Positions 24,829 through 34,203 of a stretch of 64,000 nt of DNA are shown here, in pieces. The DNA lies in the NCBI RefSeq assembly GCF_002532045.1, contig NZ_NWTG01000005.1, positions 1-64,000 of the forward strand, written 5' to 3'. Made by a program: the position numbers and the translations under genes. The DNA is from Bradyrhizobium sp. C9. Its GTDB lineage: Bacteria > Pseudomonadota > Alphaproteobacteria > Rhizobiales > Xanthobacteraceae. Position 1 is the stretch's first letter, and every line of letters begins with the position of its first letter. The notes beneath the pieces are model-generated. The model saw nothing but the letters and a program-made list of their open reading frames with translations. It was not told the origin of the DNA and made no database searches.

Positions 24829-25986
24829 ATGACATACAACCACCAGTTAAACATTAACAATGGCAGCGAGATCAGGACCTGGACACACGGGCAGCTTCCT
24901 ATGCCGGACTGGGTGCCACCACATATGGCTGGCGGCATCGAAGCGAATGGAACCTTTGCTGTCGCGACGGAACTTGGTCGAGCCAGAGTTCATCCGGGGA
25001 ACGTGATTATAGAGCGTTGCGGAGACGTCTGGGTGCGCGCCGCAGAGGAGACCGCTGAATTTATTGAAGGCCTCAAATCGAGTTCGATGCCAGCGACAAC
25101 GAATGTAGGCCCCGGAAAAGTACGACAGTATGGAGCGAGTTCCCGCACGAGAATGACAGCAGCCGGACCGAATGGGTCCGCAAGCAAGCGTCAGCGCCAT
25201 CTTCCACCGGTCGGCTCACAACCAAGTATCGAATGGATTCATCTTGAGCGCCTCTCGATCGATGGTGCATACCAGCGGTCGACTGACAACGCCGCTTCTC
25301 GTCGTCTCATCTCCAGCATAGCCGCAAAATTCGATTGGCGACTATGTGCCCCACTCGTCGTTTCGCGACGTCCCGACGATAAGCTCACGATAATCGATGG
25401 CCAGCATCGTTGGATGGCAGCATCTCAGCGGAACGACATCCTTCAGCTCCCATGCTGTGTATTCAGATATCAGAACATCCAGGAAGAGGCCCGCATGTTC
25501 ATCGTTGCCAATCGGGCGCGAAAACCGGTGAATCGGCTCGATGACTACTTTGCCGCGGTCGCGGCAGCCGATGAGGACGCGCTGGAGATTAATCAAATCG
25601 TCACGGAGGCGGGTCTGCGAATCGCAAGGAACACCTCGTCAACCGCTTGGCGCCCGGGAGAGGTCGCCTTCACCGCAGCGATCGCGACTTCGATCAGGCG
25701 CTTTGGACCGGCTATCACCTCGGCCGTTCTAACGAATATGGCTGTGGCCTTCCCCAACCAAAAGATGGGGCACGGAGGTGCAATTTTTGGAGGTCTTGTT
25801 CGGATAATGTCTCGCTCTACGCAAGACTTGGATCCCGACCGTCTCGTGGCAGCATTGCAGACTCAAACGGCCGATCAGTGGGGACAGTGTGCTACCGGCC
25901 TAAAGGGTGGAGACATGCGTGCCGTTGCTTTGCAAGACGCAATCATGCGCGTCTATAAAGAGCTAGTTCCGAGCGTGGAAGGTTGA
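24829..25986 (+). CDS. ParB/sulfiredoxin-fold protein with DGQHR motif
   Basis: A 385-residue protein with a ParB/Srx-like nucleotide-binding domain in the middle (about residues 135-215): IDGAYQRS, then PLVVSRRPDDKLTIIDGQHRWMAA, the DGQHR triad being the hallmark. The first 110 residues and the alpha-helical C-terminus are of unknown role. Similar proteins occur on phages and integrative elements. Codon use is clearly more AT-rich than the flanking genes, suggesting transfer. It has an AGGGAGA ribosome site, is divergent from the ABC protein gene, and is followed by a hairpin. No partitioning partner (ParA) is nearby. Confidence 0.65.
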   Translation: MTYNHQLNINNGSEIRTWTHGQLPMPDWVPPHMAGGIEANGTFAVATELGRARVHPGNVIIERCGDVWVRAAEETAEFIEGLKSSSMPATTNVGPGKVRQYGASSRTRMTAAGPNGSASKRQRHLPPVGSQPSIEWIHLERLSIDGAYQRSTDNAASRRLISSIAAKFDWRLCAPLVVSRRPDDKLTIIDGQHRWMAASQRNDILQLPCCVFRYQNIQEEARMFIVANRARKPVNRLDDYFAAVAAADEDALEINQIVTEAGLRIARNTSSTAWRPGEVAFTAAIATSIRRFGPAITSAVLTNMAVAFPNQKMGHGGAIFGGLVRIMSRSTQDLDPDRLVAALQTQTADQWGQCATGLKGGDMRAVALQDAIMRVYKELVPSVEG

Positions 25987-26010
25987 AAGCGCTGCCGAAA
26001 ATTGCGTGGT

Positions 26011-26035
26011 GAGTGCTCCAGCGTTAGGAGCACTC
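26011..26035 (+). other. Perfect hairpin downstream of the ParB-like gene
   Basis: GAGTGCTCC (26011-26019) and GGAGCACTC (26027-26035) pair perfectly over nine bases with a seven-base loop. There is no T-tract, so it is at best a weak or factor-assisted terminator, or an RNA-stabilising element at the 3' end of the ParB-like transcript. The remaining bases up to 26210 hold no gene I can support. Confidence 0.5.
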
Positions 26036-26210
26036 CTCCACAATCAGGTCCAGTCCAACCAGATGGGCCGCGTGTTGACGGACCTGTTGCGCGATTCAAG
26101 CGGTGCGGGCTTAGACAGCTCCAGGCGAACTCTCCAAACTGCCGGTGAAGTTAGCCATTCCGCAACCCCAATTGGTCAGCGCTCTTCGTCCTACCCAAGA
26201 ACGTAAAGAC

Positions 26211-26783
26211 ATGCTCCTGATGAACCGCTTCGTCCTGATCTCCGGCTGCTCCGGCGGCGGAAAATCGACCCTGCTGGCGGAACTGCGTGGCCGCGGCTAT
26301 CCGGTCGTCGAGGAGCCCGGCCGCCGCATCATCGCCGATGAGCTTGCATCCGGCGGCAGTGCCCTGCCCTGGAACGATACAACGGCCTTCCTGCGTCGTG
26401 CCATCGACGTCGCGCTGAAGGATATGGCGATGGCCAAGGCTGATTCCGGATGGGTGTTCTTCGATCGCGGCCTCGTCGACGCGGCGTCTGCGCTGGAAGC
26501 TCTAACGGGCGAGCCGGTGTTGCGCGCGATCTGCTCCGACCATCGCTACCACGCACGCGTGTTCATGACACCGCCATGGCCCGAGATCTACGTCACCGAC
26601 GCCGAGCGGCGGCATGGGTTCGAGGCAGCGACGGCAGAGTATCAGCGACTCATGGAAGCGCTTCCTACGCTCGGCTACGACGTCATCAGCCTGCCGAAGA
26701 TATCGCCATCAGCACGGGCTGATTTCGTGCTGGCGACGCTTGCTCGCACACCCGGATCGGACGCCTGGTCCGTTGACGATTGA
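26211..26783 (+). CDS. AAA/P-loop kinase-like ATPase
   Basis: A 190-residue P-loop protein with a clear Walker A (ISGCSGGGKSTLL), a VVEEPGRRIIADEL block, a Walker B-like GWVFFDRGLVDAA and a lid region YVTDAERRHGF. This is the AAA_28/NadR-like nucleoside-kinase arrangement. Expected activity is phosphorylation of a small nucleoside or similar molecule; substrate unknown. Two in-frame ATGs (26211 and 26220) are possible. Codon use is that of the host, unlike the ParB-like gene 225 bases upstream. It is convergent with the GH-A gene. Confidence 0.78.
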   Translation: MLLMNRFVLISGCSGGGKSTLLAELRGRGYPVVEEPGRRIIADELASGGSALPWNDTTAFLRRAIDVALKDMAMAKADSGWVFFDRGLVDAASALEALTGEPVLRAICSDHRYHARVFMTPPWPEIYVTDAERRHGFEAATAEYQRLMEALPTLGYDVISLPKISPSARADFVLATLARTPGSDAWSVDD

Positions 26784-26809
26784 TGCGACAGCCCACGCGG
26801 TGTAAGACG

Positions 26810-27940
26810 TCATCTACCGGCGATCGGCGCGATCGCAGCCTGTCCGCTTCGCGTCAGGCTGCCGCACCGATCGACGTCGAACAACGGATCGCCGGTCCAC
26901 GAATAATAGATCAGTCCAGAGAGACGACGCTCACGCACCCGCTGCGCGAAATCACCCATCATCTCCTCCACCAGCGCGCTGCGGGCCGCCTCGTCCGCGG
27001 CACAGGCCTTGTTGCCATAGCTGAACCCCCACTCGGTGATCCAGCACGGCTTGCCGCCAGCCGAGCCGGCGGCGGCGCAGACCGGCTGAACCAGCGCCGC
27101 GAGGCGTTGCGCGCGATGGATCGCCGCCGCCTTGTCGCCGGGTTGATCGGCCCAGGGATAGGTGTGGAGATTGTAGGCATCGACGAGCCGGTCGAGGCCG
27201 TTGGCGCGCATGAAGGAGATAGTCGCGCCAACGCTTACCCCGTCATACCGCTTTGGTGTCGGCCACGGGCCTTCCTCGACAATGTCGACCAGGCTGGTCG
27301 GCAGTAACGGCGTCTGCGCGTTCAGCCGGGAATGATCGCGCACCTGCTTCAGCGCCGCCAGCACCTTGAGATATTGCAGGTAGCCTTTGGCGACCCTCTG
27401 CCCTTCCTTGTCGTGGCCGAGATCGTTGAGACCGAGCACCCGGCCCTCGCCAGGAAGGCTGAAGTCTGGGTTGCTGCCGGCCATGTTGATCTCGTTCTCG
27501 AGTTCCAACGCGGCAAGCACGATGCCGTCGGCATCAAGCTTGTCGAGCAATTCCTGGAAATACGCCCTCGATAGTTCCGGGCTGAGCGTCGAGATCGGCG
27601 GCCCTGCCGACATGCCCGGAAACTCCTTGGCCTGATATGGCCGCCCCGCTGCGTCAGGCGGATAGAGACCGTGGAGAATAAGATCGACCGCTATATTGTG
27701 GGCATGGGCGCGCACGATGAAGCCGAGATTCTTGTCGAGATCCTGCTGATACATGCCGAATCGAATCACGCGTATGCCCGCAGCCGCGATCCGGGCGAGC
27801 GCGGCTTCCTGCTCCGCGTCACTAAACTGCAATGGATGCACGAAATTGACACCGCGGATTGCGTCCTGGCCGCGGGCCATCAGCGGCGTAAGCAGCAGGA
27901 TCAATGCTGCGAGGAAGGTGCGTCGTTGCACTTTGCGCAT
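26810..27940 (-). CDS. Exported GH-A clan TIM-barrel protein
   Basis: A 376-residue secreted or periplasmic protein. The N-terminus (MRKVQRRTFLAALILLLTPLMARG) is a signal peptide with a basic start, cleaved near ARG-QD. The rest is a (beta/alpha)8 barrel with the two clan GH-A acids: the acid/base in LELENEI and the likely nucleophile in CWITEWGFSYG. GLNDLGHDKEG and YNLHTYPWADQP line the expected substrate cleft. It probably cleaves a beta-glycan, but the specificity cannot be read. It is 123 bases downstream of the BamA paralogue on the same strand. Confidence 0.75.
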   Translation of the reverse strand: MRKVQRRTFLAALILLLTPLMARGQDAIRGVNFVHPLQFSDAEQEAALARIAAAGIRVIRFGMYQQDLDKNLGFIVRAHAHNIAVDLILHGLYPPDAAGRPYQAKEFPGMSAGPPISTLSPELSRAYFQELLDKLDADGIVLAALELENEINMAGSNPDFSLPGEGRVLGLNDLGHDKEGQRVAKGYLQYLKVLAALKQVRDHSRLNAQTPLLPTSLVDIVEEGPWPTPKRYDGVSVGATISFMRANGLDRLVDAYNLHTYPWADQPGDKAAAIHRAQRLAALVQPVCAAAGSAGGKPCWITEWGFSYGNKACAADEAARSALVEEMMGDFAQRVRERRLSGLIYYSWTGDPLFDVDRCGSLTRSGQAAIAPIAGR

Positions 27941-28063
27941 CGGCGGCTCCGGCCATTCAGTCCTGCCGGTCACATAGCACTACACCGGGCGCGCCGTCCG
28001 CACGATGGAGAACACCTCGCACGAACGTGACGGAGCTTCGCCGGCAGCAAAACAATCGCCTTC

Positions 28064-30598
28064 TCAGAACGACGTCCCGCCGCCGAACCTGAACTCCTGC
28101 ACGATGTCGTATTTGCCCTTGGTGATCGGCACCGCGTAGTCGAAGCGCAGCGGCCCGAACGGCGAGGCCCAGATCAGGCCGACACCCACCGAGGTTCGCA
28201 CGACATTCTCATCGTCGTATTGGAGACCGCATTTGCAGGCGGCCGTATTCACTTCGCCGGTCGCGGCCCATGACGTCGGGCCTTGATAACCCCACAATGA
28301 GCCGGCGTCCGCATAGACCGCTCCCTTCAGCCCGACCTCGGAGGGCAGGAACCAGAACGGCATCTGCAGCTCCATCGAGGCACCCCAATATTTAGTGCCG
28401 CCGAGCGCATCGCCGACTGCGCCGAAACTCGCGTACGTAATGTCACGCGGCCCGATGCCGTTGGTGGCAAAGCCGCGCACGAGGTTCGGCCCCATCTGGA
28501 AATGATCCAGCATACGCAGATCATTATCGCCGACCTTGGTGAGCAGGCCGCCCTGCAGGTGGATCAACCCGATCAGGTCGGACACCAGCGGCGTGTAGTA
28601 TTTCGCGTCGACCGCGCTCTTGAGATACGTCACATCGCCGCCGACGCCGGCAAAATCCTGCTTGAAGTCGATCAGCAGGCCGTCGGTCGGGTTCTTGTTG
28701 TTGTCGAGCGTGTTGTAGGTCAGCGTGTAGCCGATCGCCGAGGTCCAGGTCGCGCCCGCCGCCAGCTCCCTGCGCACGGGCAGAGTGGATTCGCCGTCGC
28801 CGTAACAACCATATCCATAAAGCCCCGATGAGGCCGAGTTGGTCGGATCGACACCGCCGAGCACACTCTGAATGTAGGCGGGCGTCGGATTGAACGCGAG
28901 CGACGGATTGGACGGGTTGTTGTTGCAATTGTTATAGGCGCTATCGAGCGAGATTTCCTGCTGATAGAGCGAGTATCTCAGCTGAAGGGTCAGATCCTCG
29001 CGCAAGGCGAGACCCAGCCGCGGCGCGAACCCGATCGTCTTCACGCCATAGGTCGTGTAGGTCGTCGGCAGCTGCTCCTTGTAATACGCATCGAGCCCCA
29101 GCGCGACGCGGTAGTCGAGCAGATACGGCTCGACAAAGGAGAGCGACAGGCCGCGCGAGTACTGGCCGTAACTGACGGTTGCCTTCGCGAACAGCCCACG
29201 TCCCAGCAGGTTGCGTTCGGAGACGCTGACCTCGGCGAGCGCACCGTCGGTCGTGGAATATCCTCCCGAGACCGAGAAGTCGCCGGTCGACTTCTCCTCC
29301 AGATCGACGATCAGGACGACGCGATCGCCCGATGAGCCGGGCTCGGTGGTGATCTTGACCGTCTTGAAGTAGTCCAGATTCTTCAGCCGCCGTTCGGCGC
29401 GATCGACCAGCGCACGGTTATACGCATCGCCCTCGGAGAGATCGAACTCGCGCCGGATCACGTAATCGCGGGTGCGGCCGTTGCCGCGGATGTCGATCCG
29501 CTCGATATAGGTGCGCGGCCCCTCCTCCACGCGGAACATGATCCCGACGGTGTGGGCCTCGAAATTCCGCTCGCCGTCCGGACGGACCACCGCGAAAGCG
29601 TAGCCGCGGCGGGACGCTTCGATCTGCATGTCCTCGACCGACTTCTCGATCGCCTCGACATTGTAGAGCGAGCCTTCACTGACCCGCGACAGCGAGCGCA
29701 GGATGCTGGGATCGAAGCCCGCGATGCTTGAGCGGAAGCTCACCGTCGCAACACGGTACTGCTGTCCCTCATCGATCTTGAACGTGACCTGAAAGCCCTT
29801 GCTCTCGCGGTCATATTCGGCAAGCGCGGCCACCACCTGCACGTCCGCATAGCCGTGCTTCAGGTAGAAGCGGCGGATCAGGTCGCGGTCGGCCTCGACG
29901 CGGTCGGGATCATAGATGTTGGCGCTCCCGAGAAAGCTCAGGAAGTTCGTCTCATGGGTCTTGATCACGTCCTTCAGGCGCGCCGCCGTGAAGCTGTTGT
30001 TTCCAATGAACTCAATGGTCTTGACGCCGGTCTTGGCGCCCTCGTCGACGGTGAAGACGAGGTCGACGCGGTTGTTCGAGCGCTCGATGATCTCGGGCGT
30101 GACGCGCACATCGTAGCGGCCGGAGTGACGATAGATCTCCGCGATCCGCAGCGCGTCCGACTGCACCATCGGCCGCGACAGCGTGCCTCGCGGCTTGGAC
30201 TGCACCTCGGCCGAGAGTTGCTCGTCCTTGATCTTCTTGTTGCCCTCGAACGCGACGCGGTCGATCACCGGGTTCTCGACGACCGAGACGACGACCCGGC
30301 CGCCGGCATGATTGATCTTGACGTCCTGGAACAATCCGGTGCTGACCAGTTCCTTGAGTCCATCATCGATCGCGGCCTGATCGAGATGGCCGCCCGGCCC
30401 CGGCCTGAAATAGGAGCGGATGGTCTCCGCCTCGACCCGCCGGTTGCCCTCGATCGCGATCGCATCGACCGATTGGGCAGCCGCCGGTGCCAACAACAGC
30501 CAAGTCACCGGCCAAGTCACTGGCCGGTTCACCGACGTCCCCGGGATCGAAAATCCCGTCAGCACAAGCGCCGCGACCAAGCCCCGCCACATCTTCAT
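28064..30598 (-). CDS. bamA: Outer-membrane assembly factor BamA paralogue
   Basis: An 844-residue Omp85 protein. After a signal region it has five POTRA domains (about residues 40-440: VDAIAIEGNRRVEAETIRSYF, VIDRVAFEGNKKIKDEQL, TIEFIGNNSFTAARL and so on) and a C-terminal beta-barrel with the lid motif LVRGFATNGIGPRD and a terminal EFRFGGGTSF strand. Bradyrhizobia carry a BamA in the lpxD-fabZ-lpxA cluster; this one is outside that context, so it is probably an extra copy. The signal region holds a short internal duplication (PVTWPVTW). It may insert particular outer-membrane proteins. Confidence 0.9.
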   Translation of the reverse strand: MKMWRGLVAALVLTGFSIPGTSVNRPVTWPVTWLLLAPAAAQSVDAIAIEGNRRVEAETIRSYFRPGPGGHLDQAAIDDGLKELVSTGLFQDVKINHAGGRVVVSVVENPVIDRVAFEGNKKIKDEQLSAEVQSKPRGTLSRPMVQSDALRIAEIYRHSGRYDVRVTPEIIERSNNRVDLVFTVDEGAKTGVKTIEFIGNNSFTAARLKDVIKTHETNFLSFLGSANIYDPDRVEADRDLIRRFYLKHGYADVQVVAALAEYDRESKGFQVTFKIDEGQQYRVATVSFRSSIAGFDPSILRSLSRVSEGSLYNVEAIEKSVEDMQIEASRRGYAFAVVRPDGERNFEAHTVGIMFRVEEGPRTYIERIDIRGNGRTRDYVIRREFDLSEGDAYNRALVDRAERRLKNLDYFKTVKITTEPGSSGDRVVLIVDLEEKSTGDFSVSGGYSTTDGALAEVSVSERNLLGRGLFAKATVSYGQYSRGLSLSFVEPYLLDYRVALGLDAYYKEQLPTTYTTYGVKTIGFAPRLGLALREDLTLQLRYSLYQQEISLDSAYNNCNNNPSNPSLAFNPTPAYIQSVLGGVDPTNSASSGLYGYGCYGDGESTLPVRRELAAGATWTSAIGYTLTYNTLDNNKNPTDGLLIDFKQDFAGVGGDVTYLKSAVDAKYYTPLVSDLIGLIHLQGGLLTKVGDNDLRMLDHFQMGPNLVRGFATNGIGPRDITYASFGAVGDALGGTKYWGASMELQMPFWFLPSEVGLKGAVYADAGSLWGYQGPTSWAATGEVNTAACKCGLQYDDENVVRTSVGVGLIWASPFGPLRFDYAVPITKGKYDIVQEFRFGGGTSF

Positions 30599-30886
30599 TC
30601 CACACCTCGCGAACCAGTCGCCCGTTGTGCCGGGACGGTGATGGCTGCGGTGTGGCTGCCGGATTGCGGGATTATTTCCAGTGATTGGGGACTGTGAGCG
30701 CTGTACGACGCAGCCGCCGCCCCGGCTTTGTTTCCGGCCGCGCGCGCCGCTTACAGTTCAGAAACACTATGCTGACGAAAAGGCGCAATGCCGCCCACAA
30801 GCGATGCGCATGCTGGTCGATTGGTGGCCAAGCCAGCGCGCTGCAATGCGCGCAAATGACCTGAAGACGAGGCCCAGTCGCAAACC

Positions 30887-31609
30887 ATGCTCGCACATAC
30901 GCCAAAAATCCTGGTCGTCGAGGACGATCTGCCGACCAGAGACTTGATTGCCCGTTACCTGCGCGACCAATCGTGCCTGGTGGCCACGGCCTCGAACGGC
31001 AAGGAAATGGATCGTTACCTTGCCGGACACTCTCTCGATCTCGTCGTGCTCGACCTGATGCTGCCGGGAGAAGATGGATTGACCTTATGTCGGCGCCTTC
31101 GCGGCGACTCGACGATTCCCATCATCATGCTCACGGCGAAGGGCGAAGACCTCGACCGGATCCTCGGGCTCGAGATGGGGGCCGATGACTATCTCGCCAA
31201 ACCCTTCAACCCGCGCGAGCTGCTGGCGCGGATCAACGCGGTGCTGCGCCGCCAGACCCAGGCCGGTCTTGCCGGACGCGCCGGCCAGAGCGCCGCGCGC
31301 CTGCGCTTCCAGGATTGGACCATCGATCTCCGCCTGCGCGAGCTGCGCGATCCCGACGGCGCCCAGGTCCCGCTGACCAGCGCAGAGTTCGACCTGCTGC
31401 AGGCGTTCTGCGAGCGGCCCGGCCGGATCCTGACGCGGGACGGCCTCCTGACCATGACGCGCAGCCGGCCGGCCAGCCCGTTCGGGCGCAGCATCGACGT
31501 GCTCGTCAGCCGGCTTCGCCGCAAGCTCGATGGCGGCGAAGGACCGTCGGTAATCAGGACGGTGCGCACCGGCGGCTACATCTTCACGCCGCATGTGGAG
31601 GACGCATGA
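30887..31609 (+). CDS. OmpR-family response regulator
   Basis: A 240-residue two-domain regulator. The receiver (residues 5-125) has the acidic pair EDD, phosphoacceptor Asp in VVLDLMLPGEDG, the MLTAKGED threonine and the YLAKPF lysine. The C-terminal winged helix begins VPLTSAEFDLLQAF and contains SIDVLVSRLRRKLD and TVRTGGYIF. Its stop overlaps the kinase start as ATGA, so the two are translationally coupled. The 288 bases upstream to the divergent bamA-like gene hold no other gene. Targets are unknown; the nearby BamA and EF-hand genes are only candidates. Confidence 0.92.
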   Translation: MLAHTPKILVVEDDLPTRDLIARYLRDQSCLVATASNGKEMDRYLAGHSLDLVVLDLMLPGEDGLTLCRRLRGDSTIPIIMLTAKGEDLDRILGLEMGADDYLAKPFNPRELLARINAVLRRQTQAGLAGRAGQSAARLRFQDWTIDLRLRELRDPDGAQVPLTSAEFDLLQAFCERPGRILTRDGLLTMTRSRPASPFGRSIDVLVSRLRRKLDGGEGPSVIRTVRTGGYIFTPHVEDA

Positions 31610-32952
31610 GCTGGACCCGCAGGATTGCCGCGCTGTTCAGCTTCCGCCGGATCAGCGGCCAGATCGCCGCGCTGATCCTGCTGTCGCTGGTGCTGATCCA
31701 CGCGCTGATCGGGCTTTATTTCACCAGCCAGAAACCGAAATCGTTCGCGGACAGACCGATCCATCAGTTCCAGCTGGTCGCGAAGCTTTTGGCCGAGACC
31801 CCTGCGGCCGAGCGCGCAACGCTGTTGCAGGCTGCCGATCGGGCGTTTCCCCGGCTGCATTTCGCACTGCGCGACGCAGGTCCCGCCGTGCCTGACGATG
31901 CGTCGTCCGGAGTATCAGGCATGGACGATGTCGACCTCGAGTTTTCAACGAAGACCGCGCCGGCGGTGGTGCGCCTACCGGATGGCGCCCTGCTCGAGGC
32001 GACCATCGGCCCGGCGAAGATCCCGCCATTCTTCGGCGCCTTCTGGCTGAGCACATTCCTGTTCCTGTTCGTCAGCGTCACACTGCTCGGCATCTGGGCC
32101 GGCCGCGCGCTCAGTGCTCCGCTCTCGGCATTTGCCCGCGCCGCCGAGAATTTCAGCATCAGCCAGGCGGCCGCTCCGCTTGCCGAGACCGGCCCGCAGG
32201 AAATTCGCGCCGCGGCGGTCGCGCTCAACCGGATGCGCGAACGCATCACCACCCTGATGAATGACCGCACGCGCATGCTCGCCGCAATCAGCCACGATTT
32301 GCGAACGCCGATCACCCGGCTGCGGCTCAGATCCGAATACATCGAGAACGACGCCCAGCGCGCGGAGACCCTGCACGACCTCGACCAGATGCAGGCCATG
32401 CTGGAATCGGTGCTGTCATTCCTGAGCGGCGGCAGCGCGGCGAAGCCGACCCTTGTGAACGTGGCCGCGCTGCTGCAGACGATCGCCGAGCAGTTCTCCG
32501 ATTGCGGCCATGTCGTGCGCTACCATGGCGCGCTCAGGGCTTCGCTGTTGATCCGCCCCAGCGATATCAGCCGGACCGTGACGAACCTCGTGGAAAATGC
32601 CCTGCGGTTCGGCAGCGAGGTCGATATCCGGCTGACCGCATCCGCCGATCGCGCCACCATCGACGTATCGGACGACGGCCCGGGGATTCCGGAGCATCGC
32701 CGGGCCGAGATGTTGAAGCCTTTCGTCCGCGGCGATGAGGCCCGCACCATGGACGAGAAAAGCGGCTTCGGACTCGGCCTGTCGATCGCCCAGGCCATGG
32801 TATGCGGCCATGGCGGCGAGCTTTCCTTGCACGACAATGTACCGCACGGCCTGCTTGTCCGGATCAAACTGCCGGGCGCCGTACATCTTGGATCAGATCG
32901 AAGCGGGGCAAGTCCGGCTCGCCCCACGCTTCCGGAGCTCGTGTCCGGCTAG
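31606..32952 (+). CDS. Sensor histidine kinase (EnvZ-like)
   Basis: A 448-residue inner-membrane kinase with two transmembrane helices (IAALILLSLVLIHALIGLYF and FWLSTFLFLFVSVTLLGIWAG) flanking a periplasmic domain of about 130 residues. A HAMP segment follows, then the phosphorylated histidine in AAISHDLRTPITRL, an N box NLVENALRFG, G1 DDGPGIP and G2 GFGLGLSIA. The arrangement matches EnvZ-type partners of OmpR regulators. It starts inside the stop of the response-regulator gene. The periplasmic signal is unknown. Confidence 0.92.
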   Translation: MSWTRRIAALFSFRRISGQIAALILLSLVLIHALIGLYFTSQKPKSFADRPIHQFQLVAKLLAETPAAERATLLQAADRAFPRLHFALRDAGPAVPDDASSGVSGMDDVDLEFSTKTAPAVVRLPDGALLEATIGPAKIPPFFGAFWLSTFLFLFVSVTLLGIWAGRALSAPLSAFARAAENFSISQAAAPLAETGPQEIRAAAVALNRMRERITTLMNDRTRMLAAISHDLRTPITRLRLRSEYIENDAQRAETLHDLDQMQAMLESVLSFLSGGSAAKPTLVNVAALLQTIAEQFSDCGHVVRYHGALRASLLIRPSDISRTVTNLVENALRFGSEVDIRLTASADRATIDVSDDGPGIPEHRRAEMLKPFVRGDEARTMDEKSGFGLGLSIAQAMVCGHGGELSLHDNVPHGLLVRIKLPGAVHLGSDRSGASPARPTLPELVSG

Positions 32953-32959
32953 ATCGAAC

Positions 32960-33451
32960 TCAGGATCGCTTGCCCCTGCCGCCCGGTTTCTTCTCCTCGG
33001 TCGTCGACCCCTTGAGCTCCTCCGGCGTGACGCGGCAGTCGCCGTTCTTGTCGTTCTGCAAGATGAACTCGTTCGGCTTCTCGACGAACTCGCGGCGGGT
33101 AATCTTGCCGTCCTGGTTCTCGTCGAAATAGCCGAAATCCGCGTCGGCGAGCGCGCTGCCGGCGCGACGAACGCCCTCGAACTCCGCAGGTGTCAGATTT
33201 CCATCGTGGTTGTGGTCGGCGCGATCGAACAGCCGCCCGAGATAGGCCTTCCATTCGTCGCAGGTGTAGACGCCATCATGATTGGCGTCCCAGATCTCGG
33301 CCGCGATCGCCGGCGAGCGATCACCGCCCGCGCGCGGCGAACGCTGTGCTTGATCCGGTGAAGCCGGTTGCGCCACCGCAAGCGGCATTGCAGTACAAGA
33401 CAAACTCGCCGCCGCGATCATCCCGCAGACGAATGGCAACTTTCTGCGCAA
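32960..33451 (-). CDS. Exported EF-hand calcium-binding protein
   Basis: A 163-residue protein with a signal peptide (cleaved near PLAVAQ-PA) and four EF-hand loops: DANHDGVYTCDEW, DHNHDGNLTPAEF, DENQDGKITRREF and DKNGDCRVTPEEL. The first has a tyrosine and the last a cysteine at unusual loop positions but both keep the acidic ligands. The tail is a basic KKPGGRGKRS. It should bind calcium in the periplasm or outside the cell; the partner is unknown. It is convergent with the sensor kinase gene, 7 bases apart. Confidence 0.85.
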   Translation of the reverse strand: MRRKLPFVCGMIAAASLSCTAMPLAVAQPASPDQAQRSPRAGGDRSPAIAAEIWDANHDGVYTCDEWKAYLGRLFDRADHNHDGNLTPAEFEGVRRAGSALADADFGYFDENQDGKITRREFVEKPNEFILQNDKNGDCRVTPEELKGSTTEEKKPGGRGKRS

Positions 33452-33593
33452 GCCGGACTCTCCTCCGCGTCACCCCGAAGCGAGGCGGAGTTGCCGGTTG
33501 CGCCGTGGCGAAAATGCGGAACGACGCGGCGTGGATACAGCGCGTTACAATTTGGTCCGGCAGCGCGACGCGGAGCTCGCCGCTGCCGCAGCA

Positions 33594-34061
33594 TCAGCCC
33601 TTCTTCGAATCGCCGCGCGTATGGTGCAGCAGATTATCGCGCAGCCTGACCACGCTCTTTTGCACGATCGGAAATTCGTCGCCGAGCCCGGTGGCGTCGA
33701 CCAGCGACGCGTTGATCTCCTTGTCGAGCAGGCGCCGGCCCGATGCCGTCAGGCTGACCCGCACCTGCCGCTCATCGGCGGGATCGCGGACGCGGCTGAT
33801 GTAGCCGCTCTGCTCCAGCTTCTTGAGGATCGGCGTCAGCGTGTTGGATTCCAGGAACAGCTTCTCGCCGAGCGCGCTGACGGTCTGCTCGTCGGCCTCA
33901 GACAGCGCGATCATGGCGATGTACTGGGTGTAGGTCAGGCCGACCGCGTCGAGAATCGGCTTGTAGGCGCGGCCAAAGGCCAGATTGGCCGAATAGACCG
34001 CAAAGCACAGAAAATTCGAGAGTTTTCGGCCTTTGGTCTCGGCCTTGGCGGTGCGGGTCAC
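33594..34061 (-). CDS. ohrR: Organic hydroperoxide sensor OhrR (MarR family)
   Basis: A 155-residue MarR repressor. The N-terminal LSNFLCFAVYSANLAF contains the single conserved redox cysteine used by OhrR proteins to sense lipid and organic peroxides, together with the tyrosines that contact it. The wHTH follows (SALGEKLFLESNTLTPILKKLEQSGYISR and the wing DPADERQVRV). It is divergent from ohr, with two matching palindromes in the 142-base gap, so it represses ohr and probably itself until oxidised. Confidence 0.92.
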   Translation of the reverse strand: MTRTAKAETKGRKLSNFLCFAVYSANLAFGRAYKPILDAVGLTYTQYIAMIALSEADEQTVSALGEKLFLESNTLTPILKKLEQSGYISRVRDPADERQVRVSLTASGRRLLDKEINASLVDATGLGDEFPIVQKSVVRLRDNLLHHTRGDSKKG

Positions 34062-34103
34062 AGGCTCTCCGGAGTTTGTGATGTCCCGCCCAATATAATC
34101 GCA

Positions 34104-34118
34104 TCCGATTAAATCGGA
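34104..34118. promoter_or_regulatory. OhrR operator O1
   Basis: TCCGATT-A-AATCGGA is a perfect inverted repeat just upstream of the ohr -35 box (TTGACG at 34124) and about 43 bases before the ohrR start on the other strand, so it can serve both promoters. Confidence 0.75.
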
Positions 34119-34123
34119 AGTGC

Positions 34124-34152
34124 TTGACGCCGGCCAATGCGAGATCTATTTC
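34124..34152 (+). promoter_or_regulatory. ohr promoter
   Basis: TTGACG at 34124-34129 and TATTTC at 34147-34152 are 17 bases apart. Transcription would start near 34159, immediately before operator O2, which explains repression by OhrR. Confidence 0.6.
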
Positions 34153-34159
34153 AACTCGC

Positions 34160-34176
34160 ATCCGATTAGATCGGAT
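34160..34176. promoter_or_regulatory. OhrR operator O2
   Basis: ATCCGAT-TAG-ATCGGAT is a perfect 17-base palindrome with the same half-sites as O1, placed over the expected ohr transcription start. Both are preceded by GC, giving the shared box GCATCCGATT. Confidence 0.78.
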
Positions 34177-34203
34177 ACGATCTATATTCAAAAGGAGCGC
34201 GCC

